From: Paludibacter sp.
GTDB lineage: Bacteria > Bacteroidota > Bacteroidia > Bacteroidales > Paludibacteraceae
Reading direction: 5' to 3'
Length of the DNA: 7,013 nt
Assembly: GCA_028748945.1 (NCBI GenBank)
Contig: JAQTOL010000169.1
Coordinates: forward strand, 1-7,013
The first letter of the stretch is position 1. Each line of letters begins with the position of its first letter. The notes beneath the pieces were generated by a model that was not told where the DNA came from, did no database searches, and was given only the letters and a program-made list of their open reading frames with translations. The position numbers and the translations under genes are program-made. This document shows, one piece after another, positions 1-6,949 of this stretch.

Positions 1-1
1 C

Positions 2-2032
2 GAAAAAGGAGTAATCCCGGTTGCTTATTACAAACGCTATAATTTAAGGGCAAATCTGGAAAACCAGATTCGTTCGTGGTTCAAATTGAATACAAATCTG
101 GCGTATTCCGATTATACCGATAACGGAATTATTTCAGGTACCGGTTCAAATAGGGCAGGAGTAATTTTATCGGTAATAAATACGCCAACTTATGCACCAA
201 TCTGGAATCCTGCAATTCCCACTCAATATTATGATAATTTCTATGGTGCTCAAACAACAAGTCCGGTAGAAAATATGTCACGCACAGCGAATAACCAAAG
301 AAACAACAATCGTTTTGTTGGAAGTGTAAGTGGCGAAATTTCTTTTTCTAAAGATTTAAAATTTAAATCAACAGGATCGCTGGACCGCGTATATTATAAT
401 TCAACAAGTTTCCTTGATCCAGTTGCAACTTCTTATGGTCGAAGTCAGTATGGTGCGGCTTCAGATAATCGTTCGTTGAGTTCCATTTTGGTTTTTGATA
501 ATGTGTTAACTTATGATGCAAAAATTGATAAACATAGTTTCTCCTTAATGGGCGGTACGTCTTTTACCGGATCAACATGGAATCAAAGTTATATGAGTGC
601 TTCTCATTTTCGGAACAGTGATATTATGACATTGAATGCCGGAAATAAAATTGATCCGGGAAGCGGAACTTCAGCTTCTGATTGGTCAATCATGTCATAT
701 TTAGGCCGTATGACTTATAATTACGACAGTAAATACCTGTTTACTGCGAACTTCCGTGCAGATGGTTCTTCGAAACTTGATCCGAATCATCGTTGGGGTT
801 ATTTCCCTTCGGCATCCGCTGCCTGGCGTATGTCTTCCGAGGATTTTATGAAAGGTATAGAATGGATTGACGATTTGAAAATACGCGGTGGTTGGGGACA
901 AACAGGTAATCAGTCAGGAATAGGCGATTATGCTTATTTACAACGTTACAATATCAACAGAATTGACTGGTGGATTACCGGTAACACAAATGCTGTTCCC
1001 GGATTATCGCTGGCCAATATGAAAAATAGTGATTTAACGTGGGAAACTACTTCACAATCAAACATAGGCATAGATTTATCAGTTCTTAAAAGCAGAGTTA
1101 ACCTGACGGTTGATGCCTATTACAAGTACACAACTAATTTATTAATGGATGTTCCACTACCATCTACTTCATTATTTAGTTCACTTACACGAAATGAAGG
1201 TGAAATGAGTAACCGCGGTATTGAATTTACATTGAATACTAAGAATATGACCGGTAAATTCCAGTGGGAAACTGATTTTAATATGTCATTTAACCGTAAC
1301 CGTGTAGAAAAATTAAACTTGCAACAAACGTATTATTTCGGTCAAACATCCATGGGTGAAAACATGGTGATCATGAAACCGGGTTTGCCATTGGGCGTTT
1401 TCTTTGGATATATTTCGAAAGGAGTTGATCCTGAAACCGGAAATTTGCTTTATCAGACCAAAAACGGCGATAGCAGTTCTCCTCAGTTGAGTGACCGGAC
1501 CATTATCGGTGATCCAAATCCAAAATTTACATATGGATTGACCAACAATTTATCTTATAAAGGATTTTCGTTGAATATCTTCTTCCAGGGTTCTTATGGA
1601 AATGATATTTATAATGTTTCACGCATGGAAACTGAAGGAATGTATGATGCCAAGAATCAATCCATTGCTGTTCTCGATCGTTGGGAACGTCCCGGAATGA
1701 TAACTTATATGCCGCGTGCAACTCAGGAGAAAGTAAATTTGTTGTCGTCAACCCGATTTGTGGAAGATGGAAGTTATTTGAGATTAAAGACACTGACGTT
1801 GTCTTATAATTTTAAGGGAGGATTATTTCAAAAATTAAAAATTTCCCGTTTCCAACCTTATCTTACTGCTCAAAATATATTTACGATTACAAAGTATAAA
1901 GGTTTTGATCCTGAAGTAAGTCAATATGGTAATAGTTCTAATCAAAATGAAAGCGCAGTAATTCAGGGCGTTGATTATGGTACTTATCCACAATCAAAGA
2001 GTTATGTTGTTGGTATTAATGTCGAATTCTAA
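2..2032 (+). CDS. susC: SusC/RagA-type TonB-dependent outer-membrane transporter, 5'-truncated by the window edge
   Basis: Outer-membrane beta-barrel that imports oligosaccharides using TonB energy, with SusD as its lid. 676 residues are visible. The frame is open from base 2 with no start at a gene boundary (the TTG at 86 is internal), so roughly the first 300-400 residues (signal peptide, carboxypeptidase-like domain, TonB box, plug) lie outside. Family marks in order: YNLRANLENQIRSWFKLNTN near the left edge; the RADGSSKLDP...GYFPSASAAWR stretch (about 753-828), typical of SusC/RagA barrels; DAYYKYTTNLLMDVPLP (about 1112-1160); GDPNPKFTYGLTNNLSYKG (about 1510-1566); and DGSYLRLKTLTLSYNF (about 1766-1813). 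The protein ends in VVGINVEF, with the terminal Phe expected of a BAM-recognised strand. The susD start lies 12 nt downstream, so the two are cotranscribed. The substrate cannot be read from this part; the neighbouring GH30 enzyme suggests a beta-glucan. The family call is very secure. Confidence 0.97.
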   Translation, partial: EKGVIPVAYYKRYNLRANLENQIRSWFKLNTNLAYSDYTDNGIISGTGSNRAGVILSVINTPTYAPIWNPAIPTQYYDNFYGAQTTSPVENMSRTANNQRNNNRFVGSVSGEISFSKDLKFKSTGSLDRVYYNSTSFLDPVATSYGRSQYGAASDNRSLSSILVFDNVLTYDAKIDKHSFSLMGGTSFTGSTWNQSYMSASHFRNSDIMTLNAGNKIDPGSGTSASDWSIMSYLGRMTYNYDSKYLFTANFRADGSSKLDPNHRWGYFPSASAAWRMSSEDFMKGIEWIDDLKIRGGWGQTGNQSGIGDYAYLQRYNINRIDWWITGNTNAVPGLSLANMKNSDLTWETTSQSNIGIDLSVLKSRVNLTVDAYYKYTTNLLMDVPLPSTSLFSSLTRNEGEMSNRGIEFTLNTKNMTGKFQWETDFNMSFNRNRVEKLNLQQTYYFGQTSMGENMVIMKPGLPLGVFFGYISKGVDPETGNLLYQTKNGDSSSPQLSDRTIIGDPNPKFTYGLTNNLSYKGFSLNIFFQGSYGNDIYNVSRMETEGMYDAKNQSIAVLDRWERPGMITYMPRATQEKVNLLSSTRFVEDGSYLRLKTLTLSYNFKGGLFQKLKISRFQPYLTAQNIFTITKYKGFDPEVSQYGNSSNQNESAVIQGVDYGTYPQSKSYVVGINVEF

Positions 2033-2044
2033 TAAAAATATAAT

Positions 2045-3541
2045 ATGAAAAACATACTGAAACTGGCTGTATTTACAGCTATAACATTATTATTTGTTGC
2101 CTGTGATCTGAATCTCGATCCGGTGTCCGATTTCAGTGAAGTCACTGTGGGAAGAACTGATAGCACAGGTTCAACCGTGAAATTTGCAACAAAAGCTGAA
2201 ATGCAAACCCAATACGATAATATGTACAATATCTTGACTCAGAATCAGGGGATTGAAGGTTGGACTGCAGATATGTTGGTGTATAATGAGACACATTCAG
2301 ATAATGCGTATCGTGGTGCAACCGACGTGGAATTAACTCAGTTGGAACAACAAAAACAGGATGGTATAAATAAAAATATCAATCGTGACTGGGATTATTA
2401 TTTTGGTATTATTTCTGCCGCAAACAGTGTGATTTGCAATGTAGACTCTGTTCCGGATCCAACATTGACCTTGGCTGAACGGAAGCAATGGAAAGCGGAA
2501 GGTTTGATATTGCGTTCGATGATGTATTTTGATCTGGTACGATTGTGGGGAGCAGTTCCGTTGATTACTACGGAACCACCGGCAATAACAGCTGCCAATA
2601 TTAAAGAAGTTTATCCCCTGTATTATCCTCCACGGGATTCTGTTTCGAAAGTTTATGCTCAGATGATAAAAGATTTGAATACAGCTTTGGAACCGGGTGG
2701 TGCACCTGCCATCGATAATAACAACAAATTCAAATTTTCCCGTACGGTTGCTAATGCTTTGCTGGCAAAAATTTATGCCGAAAAACCGGTTCGTGATTAC
2801 GATAAAGTGATTCAGTATTGTACCGAAGTGGAAAAAGATGTGACGTTGGTTCCAAATTTCGGTGATTTATTTGATATGAATGCCGCTAAAACGGATGTGA
2901 AAAACAGAAACACTTCCGAATCAATTTTTGAAATTAATTTTTCCGGTGGTGGTCTTTGGTTTACCTGGTTGGTTGGGATTGACCAATCGGATCCAAGCAG
3001 TAAATACGACTGGGCAAAATGGCTGACACCTTCACGCGATTTAATAGCTGCATTCGATAAAGCGGGCGACAAGGTACGAAAAGCTGAGACGATTATAACT
3101 GCTACAGTTACCTGGAGTAACGAATATCCTTCAACAGCCTATCCGTTTATGTATAAATACCGTTCTAAATTCAGCAGCGTAATTAAACTGCGTTTGGCCG
3201 ATATATTATTGTTGAAAGCGGAAGCTTATGTACAAAAAGGAGATGTGGCAAGTGCAACAGCACTCGTTAATCAGATTCGTACCAGAGCGAAACTGGGTAG
3301 TCTAAATTCGGTTACTTTAGATGACGTGTTGAATGAACGTCGATTGGAACTTGCTTTTGAAGGTCAACGCTGGTTTGATTTGGTTCGTACAGGAAAAGTA
3401 CTTGATGTGTTGAATACGTTGAATAGTCGTGATTCCGGCCGTTTACCCATGGATGCTGTATCTGAAGCCAAAACATTGCTTCCGATTCCACAGCCACAAA
3501 TTGATAAAAATCCATCGATGTTCCAAAATCCGGGTTATTAA
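2045..3541 (+). CDS. susD: SusD/RagB-family surface glycan-binding lipoprotein
   Basis: Surface lipoprotein that caps the SusC barrel and binds oligosaccharides before import. It has 498 residues, usual for the family. The N-terminus is a lipoprotein signal: MKN, a hydrophobic run, then FVAC with lipidated Cys20, followed by the DLNLDP typical of SusD proteins. The helical TPR-like core shows NRDWDYYFGIISAANS, then AEGLILRSMMYFDLVRLWG (from about residue 151) running into AVPLI. The C-terminal SusD domain shows RLADILLLKAEAYV (about 383-396), the signature NERRLELAFEGQRWFDLVR (about 430-448, Trp443), and a closing LLPIPQPQIDKNP...NPGY. ATG 2045 is chosen because it starts directly before the signal peptide and 12 nt after susC. 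No Shine-Dalgarno is visible; the upstream bases are A/T-rich, as is normal in Bacteroidota. It is the partner of the upstream SusC and in one operon with it. Which glycan it binds is inferred from context only. Confidence 0.97.
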   Translation: MKNILKLAVFTAITLLFVACDLNLDPVSDFSEVTVGRTDSTGSTVKFATKAEMQTQYDNMYNILTQNQGIEGWTADMLVYNETHSDNAYRGATDVELTQLEQQKQDGINKNINRDWDYYFGIISAANSVICNVDSVPDPTLTLAERKQWKAEGLILRSMMYFDLVRLWGAVPLITTEPPAITAANIKEVYPLYYPPRDSVSKVYAQMIKDLNTALEPGGAPAIDNNNKFKFSRTVANALLAKIYAEKPVRDYDKVIQYCTEVEKDVTLVPNFGDLFDMNAAKTDVKNRNTSESIFEINFSGGGLWFTWLVGIDQSDPSSKYDWAKWLTPSRDLIAAFDKAGDKVRKAETIITATVTWSNEYPSTAYPFMYKYRSKFSSVIKLRLADILLLKAEAYVQKGDVASATALVNQIRTRAKLGSLNSVTLDDVLNERRLELAFEGQRWFDLVRTGKVLDVLNTLNSRDSGRLPMDAVSEAKTLLPIPQPQIDKNPSMFQNPGY

Positions 3542-3568
3542 TTCTAAATCAGTAATATCAACTTATAA

Positions 3569-4987
3569 ATGAAAAAAATCATGAAAAATATTATAAAATT
3601 CTGGTTATTGATAGCAGTTTCCTCGGTTTTTTGGGCTTGTACCAACGAAGATGTTGTTGTTAGATATCCAGCCTCAATGCCCAGTATAGATACTGCAACA
3701 GTTGCTGAAAGTCAGATAACTTATGGAGATTCGATACATGTAAAAGTCAGTGTCTCCGATAAAGTGGCGCCTTTATCTACTTTATTATTACGGGTGGTTT
3801 GTAATAACGAAGTAGTAGTATCCGAAAATATCAGAACAAAAGGAAATACATTTAGTATCAACCGGACATACGGTATTCCTTTTGTCGCCAATCGTCCTGA
3901 CAATGAACCGGTAAAAATTTATTTGACAGAAACAAATGTTAGTGGAGAAGTCAAGGATTCTATCGTAAGTACTACCATTGCTAAACGACCAGTTTATACC
4001 GATTTGTGGATGGTACCAGATGGTGGAAAGGGAGTTAAAATGACTCTTACTGATCCAGTGAATCTGATTTATCATATTTCAGGTTTGACATTTGGAACTA
4101 CGCTGGCTTTCAGAATAGCATCAAAAGTTAAAGCCTTTAATAAGGAGGATTATACTGGTATTGTATGGGGAAAAGTAGGAGACGGAATTGGATTAATAGA
4201 TATAACTGGAAAATCATTCAGCATAACGGATGCAACTCTTGTTGGAATTTCGGAATTTACTTTTGATGCTCTTAAATTTACTGCCACAGTTGGAGGAAAA
4301 TTACTGGAACCGGTTACGACTTTGGATATGACTGCCGATTTGCCGGCCAATCCTGCTGCATTAACCGGTGTTACCGGTTTCCGGGGTGGTAATGTTTATT
4401 TTGGTGAAAATGTGGAAGTAACATTTACAGGTATTACCGGCTCACTAGCCAATAGCATTTCTCCGGATTATTTCGAAGTGACCGGAACAAATACGGCTAA
4501 ATTTTTGGGTAAAACTGGCTTATATAAAGCATATTTCCTGACAACAGCTAATTATTTATACGTTGAACCACAACCTGATGCTATTTATCCGGACGCAATC
4601 TGGATCTGTGGTAATGGATTTGGTAGACCCTCATCACCATACACAGTAACTTCAAGTTGGAACTGGAATAGTCCGTTAGATTATGCACCATGCCGGTTAG
4701 TTTCAACCGGAGTATATCAGGTTACTGTATATTGTAAGAATACTGCAGCAACCGATCCGCTTGCAACCATTGGTACCTTGAATTTTAAATTCTTCAATAA
4801 ACGTGGTTGGTGGGATGGACATGAACAATTGTCAACAGACTATACAGTTTCATTACCTTTAGTAGCTACAGGTTCTGCAGGTAATGTCGGAAATACAGTT
4901 GCATTAGGATCAAATCCATTTGAAGGTATATATAAAATAACTCTGAATCAGAATGATATGACTATTAAAGCTGAAAAAATGAATTAA
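3569..4987 (+). CDS. SusE-position surface glycan-binding lipoprotein, probable multi-domain beta-sandwich protein
   Basis: Probable surface glycan-binding protein of the PUL; 472 residues with no catalytic motif recognised. The N-terminus is a lipoprotein signal ending FWAC (Cys24), followed by TNED, whose acidic residues fit Bacteroidota surface export. ATG 3581 is an in-frame alternative start that would place the cysteine at residue 20. Residues about 27-140 look like an all-beta Ig-like domain. Two further segments share edges: one opens with VYTDLW (142-147) and closes with GLYK (317-320) and YLYVEP; the other opens with IYPDAIW (339-345) and closes with GIYK (453-456) and MTIKAEK. This resembles the tandem binding modules of SusE/SusF. 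The last module is rich in Trp (345, 364, 366, 414, 415), good candidates for sugar stacking. It starts 27 nt after susD, in the slot of the binding protein of the B. thetaiotaomicron beta-1,6-glucan locus. It may match the Pfam DUF5125/DUF5121 families, from memory and untested. Confidence 0.85.
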   Translation: MKKIMKNIIKFWLLIAVSSVFWACTNEDVVVRYPASMPSIDTATVAESQITYGDSIHVKVSVSDKVAPLSTLLLRVVCNNEVVVSENIRTKGNTFSINRTYGIPFVANRPDNEPVKIYLTETNVSGEVKDSIVSTTIAKRPVYTDLWMVPDGGKGVKMTLTDPVNLIYHISGLTFGTTLAFRIASKVKAFNKEDYTGIVWGKVGDGIGLIDITGKSFSITDATLVGISEFTFDALKFTATVGGKLLEPVTTLDMTADLPANPAALTGVTGFRGGNVYFGENVEVTFTGITGSLANSISPDYFEVTGTNTAKFLGKTGLYKAYFLTTANYLYVEPQPDAIYPDAIWICGNGFGRPSSPYTVTSSWNWNSPLDYAPCRLVSTGVYQVTVYCKNTAATDPLATIGTLNFKFFNKRGWWDGHEQLSTDYTVSLPLVATGSAGNVGNTVALGSNPFEGIYKITLNQNDMTIKAEKMN

Positions 4988-4993
4988 ATTTGT

Positions 4994-5050
4994 AAGGGAA
5001 AATTAATATTTAATTTGATTTTTTGATGTTAATTTTCCCTTTTCCTTTTT
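4994..5050 (+). terminator. Rho-independent terminator-like hairpin between the SusE-position gene and the GH30 gene
   Basis: AAGGGAAAATTAA (4994-5006) is the exact reverse complement of TTAATTTTCCCTT (5029-5041), a 13-bp perfect stem. It can be extended inward by four more pairs, two of them T-G wobbles, leaving a loop of about 14 nt. The 3' arm runs straight into a T-rich tract (5041-5050). It starts 7 nt after the stop codon at 4987. The shape fits an intrinsic terminator, or a 3'-end stabiliser that lowers rather than ends transcription into the GH30 gene. The T tract is broken by CC, so termination may be partial. Confidence 0.7.
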
Positions 5051-5098
5051 CTTCCATTTGATTAAAAAAAATAATTTTCTCAATTTTCATAAAATACT

Positions 5099-6577
5099 AT
5101 GTTTAAACAAAAGCTATTATTAGCCACAACCTTTTTCCTGAGTATGTCTTTATCTGCTTGTAAAACCGAGGAAATAATTCCACCGGTGGTACAGCCTGTT
5201 CAGCATGATGTTGATGTATATGTTACAACTGCCAATAAATCCATGTTATTTGTTCCTGTACCGTTGAGTTTTAGTACCAAACCCAATATGGATGTTGAAA
5301 CTACCATTACAATGAAACCTTCAGATACATTTCAGACTATTGATGGTTTTGGAGCTGCAATCACCGGTTCATCAGCCTATAATTTGCTGAAAATGACTCA
5401 GGAAAATCGTACTAAATTGCTGAAAGAAGCATTTGACCCGGTTACGGGTATGGGTTATAGTTATATCCGGATTTCAATTGGTTGTTCCGATTTTTCGATG
5501 GATGAATATACTTGTTGTGATACACCAGGAATTGAAAATTTTGCGATTAATCAATATGATAAACGGGATCTTTTTCCGATTTTAAAAGAAATTCTGGCAA
5601 TAAATCCTAATTTGAAAATTCTGGGTTCACCCTGGACTTGTCCACGTTGGATGAAAGTGAATAATCTGACCGACCTTCAACCTTTTAATTCCTGGACTAG
5701 CGGTCAGTTAAATCCGGCTTACTGTCAGGATTATGCAACCTATTTTGTAAAATACATTCAGGTTATGAAAGCCGAAGGTTTTAATATCGATGCTATTACC
5801 ATTCAAAACGAACCCTTAAATCGTGGAAATTCAGCTTCTCTATACATGACCTGGCAGGAACAGGCAGCTTTTATTAAGACAGCTTTAGGGCCAAAATTTG
5901 CTGAAGCCGGAATTTCGACTAAAATTGTTGTTTTCGATCACAATTATAATTATGATAATATTTCGGATCAAATTGGGTATCCGATGAAAATATATGCAGA
6001 CCCTGAAGTGGCAAAATATGTGGACGGAGCAGCTTATCATGCTTATGGCGGTGATAAAAGCGAGCTATTGAATGTTCACAATGCGTATCCTTCCAAAAAT
6101 CTGTATTTTACCGAAATGTCTATCGGAAGCTGGAATTATTCGTTTGATGGTGATTTGATGTGGAGCATGCGCGAATTGGGAATTGGCACATTGAATAATT
6201 TTTCAAAAGCGGTTATTGTATGGAATTTCATGCTGGATGAAAATGGAGCTCCAAACCGTCCTGGTGGCTGTAATACCTGTTACGGAGCTGTTGATATCAG
6301 CACAAAGGATTATGCAACTTTAGACAGAAAATCGCATTTTTATGTAATAGGTCATTTATCAAAAGCAATTTCGCCCGGAGCAGTACGTATAGGTACCAAA
6401 GGATTTCAGACTTCGGGGCTTTATTGTACGGCTGTATTAAATACTGATGGAACATATGGTGTGGTTATGCAAAACGATACTGACAGTTCAATTAAACTAA
6501 CACTGTCTGATGCAACTCATTCTTTTGCATATACATTACCTGCAAAAAGTATTGCCTCGTTCAGATGGAAAAAATAA
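5099..6577 (+). CDS. Glycoside hydrolase family 30 lipoprotein, probable endo-beta-1,6-glucanase (GH30_3-like)
   Basis: Retaining beta-glycosidase of family GH30, anchored as a lipoprotein and probably on the cell surface. It has 492 residues. The signal peptide ends LSAC (Cys21), followed by KTEE, which resembles the Lys-plus-acidic surface-export signal of Bacteroidota lipoproteins. The (beta/alpha)8 domain opens with QTIDGFGAAITGSSAYNLLK (Ile81, the usual GH30 GFGxAxT start). SPWTCPRWMK follows (Trp179). The acid/base is Glu238 in TIQNEPLNRG and the nucleophile is Glu339 in YFTEMSIGSW, 101 residues apart as expected. The small C-terminal beta-sandwich (Glyco_hydro_30C) starts near His413 with FYVIGHLSK and ends ASFRWKK. 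Both catalytic residues are present, so it should be active. Family members include glucosylceramidases and beta-glucosidases; the GH30_3 beta-1,6-glucanase assignment rests on the SusC-SusD-binding protein-GH30 order and overall resemblance, and is inference. It lies 111 nt downstream of the binding protein, beyond a terminator-like hairpin, so its expression may be lower or separately driven. Confidence 0.93.
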   Translation: MFKQKLLLATTFFLSMSLSACKTEEIIPPVVQPVQHDVDVYVTTANKSMLFVPVPLSFSTKPNMDVETTITMKPSDTFQTIDGFGAAITGSSAYNLLKMTQENRTKLLKEAFDPVTGMGYSYIRISIGCSDFSMDEYTCCDTPGIENFAINQYDKRDLFPILKEILAINPNLKILGSPWTCPRWMKVNNLTDLQPFNSWTSGQLNPAYCQDYATYFVKYIQVMKAEGFNIDAITIQNEPLNRGNSASLYMTWQEQAAFIKTALGPKFAEAGISTKIVVFDHNYNYDNISDQIGYPMKIYADPEVAKYVDGAAYHAYGGDKSELLNVHNAYPSKNLYFTEMSIGSWNYSFDGDLMWSMRELGIGTLNNFSKAVIVWNFMLDENGAPNRPGGCNTCYGAVDISTKDYATLDRKSHFYVIGHLSKAISPGAVRIGTKGFQTSGLYCTAVLNTDGTYGVVMQNDTDSSIKLTLSDATHSFAYTLPAKSIASFRWKK

Positions 6578-6584
6578 TTTTGAA

Positions 6585-6606
6585 TGAATATATATGCTAA
6601 TATTCA
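6585..6606 (+). terminator. Weak AT-rich hairpin after the GH30 gene, possible terminator
   Basis: TGAATAT (6585-6591) pairs with ATATTCA (6600-6606) around an 8-nt loop, 7 nt after the GH30 stop. Only one G-C pair per arm is present and no clean T run follows, so it is a poor intrinsic terminator. It is listed because it is in the expected place for the end of the operon. Confidence 0.25.
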
Positions 6607-6663
6607 GGTTATTATAAATTTTTCAAATGTAAATATATTGAATTTTGATAAATAATTTTAAAT

Positions 6664-6677
6664 TGCAAACGTTTGCA
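6664..6677. promoter_or_regulatory. Palindromic operator, LacI-family type (TGCAAACGTTTGCA)
   Basis: TGCAAACGTTTGCA is a perfect 14-bp palindrome centred on the CG step, the hallmark of LacI/GalR-family operators, which usually have a central CG with AAA/TTT-type half-sites. It lies 87 bp after the GH30 stop and about 270 bp before the next start codon. No LacI-family gene is in the window. Alternatively it may form a short hairpin (5-bp stem, ACGT loop) followed by T6 at 6682-6687 and act as a weak terminator of the PUL. Confidence 0.55.
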
Positions 6678-6834
6678 TAAGTTTTTTCAATTATAAATAA
6701 GATAAGTGAATCCCTGTGATAATTAATGTTCTATTTTTGTTTTATAATTATCTTGAAATAGTACCCTTTTAAGTTTATAAATTTTGGTACAACAAAGTTT
6801 TAATTTTCACAGTAAATCCATACTAAATAAACAA

Positions 6835-6867
6835 TTTGTGGACTTTGAATGTTATAATTTAAATTTG
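6835..6867 (+). promoter_or_regulatory. Bacteroidota-type promoter (-33 TTTG / -7 TAnnTTTG) for the downstream gene
   Basis: TTTG at 6835-6838 and TAAATTTG at 6860-6867 match both elements of the Bacteroides sigma-ABfr promoter, with 21 bp between them, close to the usual spacing. Transcription would start near 6874 and give a leader of about 75 nt before ATG 6950. The elements are short and the DNA is AT-rich, so a chance match is possible. Confidence 0.5.
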
Positions 6868-6920
6868 AGCGTGTAAAAATGACACTATATAAAACTTAAT
6901 AATTATATCTTTAAACTTAA

Positions 6921-6938
6921 TCAATTAAATCAATTAAA
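6921..6938. repeat. Tandem 9-bp direct repeat in the leader of the last gene
   Basis: TCAATTAAA occurs twice back to back (6921-6929 and 6930-6938), ending 11 nt before the start codon at 6950. AAACTTAAT also occurs twice (6892-6900 and 6913-6921), with starts 21 bp apart. All lie in the predicted 5' leader. In such AT-rich DNA this may be low-complexity drift. Confidence 0.4.
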
Positions 6939-6949
6939 AAATTACTATT

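Larger units (their letters stand above)
6578..6949. other. 372-bp AT-rich intergenic region with regulatory signals
   Basis: No open reading frame of note, tRNA or other RNA gene is visible on either strand. The left part holds a weak AT-rich hairpin just after the GH30 stop. The middle holds a perfect 14-bp palindrome. The right part holds a Bacteroidota-type promoter candidate and an A/T-rich leader of about 75 nt before the next start codon. The layout suggests that the PUL transcript ends here and that the downstream gene has its own promoter. Confidence 0.7.

Noticed and set aside
86..88. TTG at 86 as the start of the SusC gene
   Set aside because: The same frame is open to base 2 and the residues before 86 match normal SusC barrel sequence, so the TTG is an internal Leu codon in a gene cut by the window edge.
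701..4350. Several minus-strand open frames of 60-95 codons inside the SusC, SusD and SusE-position genes
   Set aside because: They lie wholly within well-supported + strand genes, have no recognisable domains, and look like reverse-frame shadows.
5057..5079. TTTG plus TAATTTTC as a promoter for the GH30 gene
   Set aside because: The spacing is only about 11 bp and the -7 element lacks the final G, so it does not meet the Bacteroidota pattern.
6715..6731. TGTGATAATTAATGTTC as a CRP-like site
   Set aside because: Only the left half-site matches; the right half lacks TCACA, and no CRP role at such sites is expected from this evidence.
6732..6739. TATTTTTG as a second -7 promoter element
   Set aside because: It matches TAnnTTTG, but no TTTG lies at the proper distance upstream, whereas the 6835-6867 pair has both elements.
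6761..6790. GTACC ... GGTAC inverted repeat
   Set aside because: The stem is only 5 bp with a 20-nt loop and no further pairing, so it is likely to be chance.
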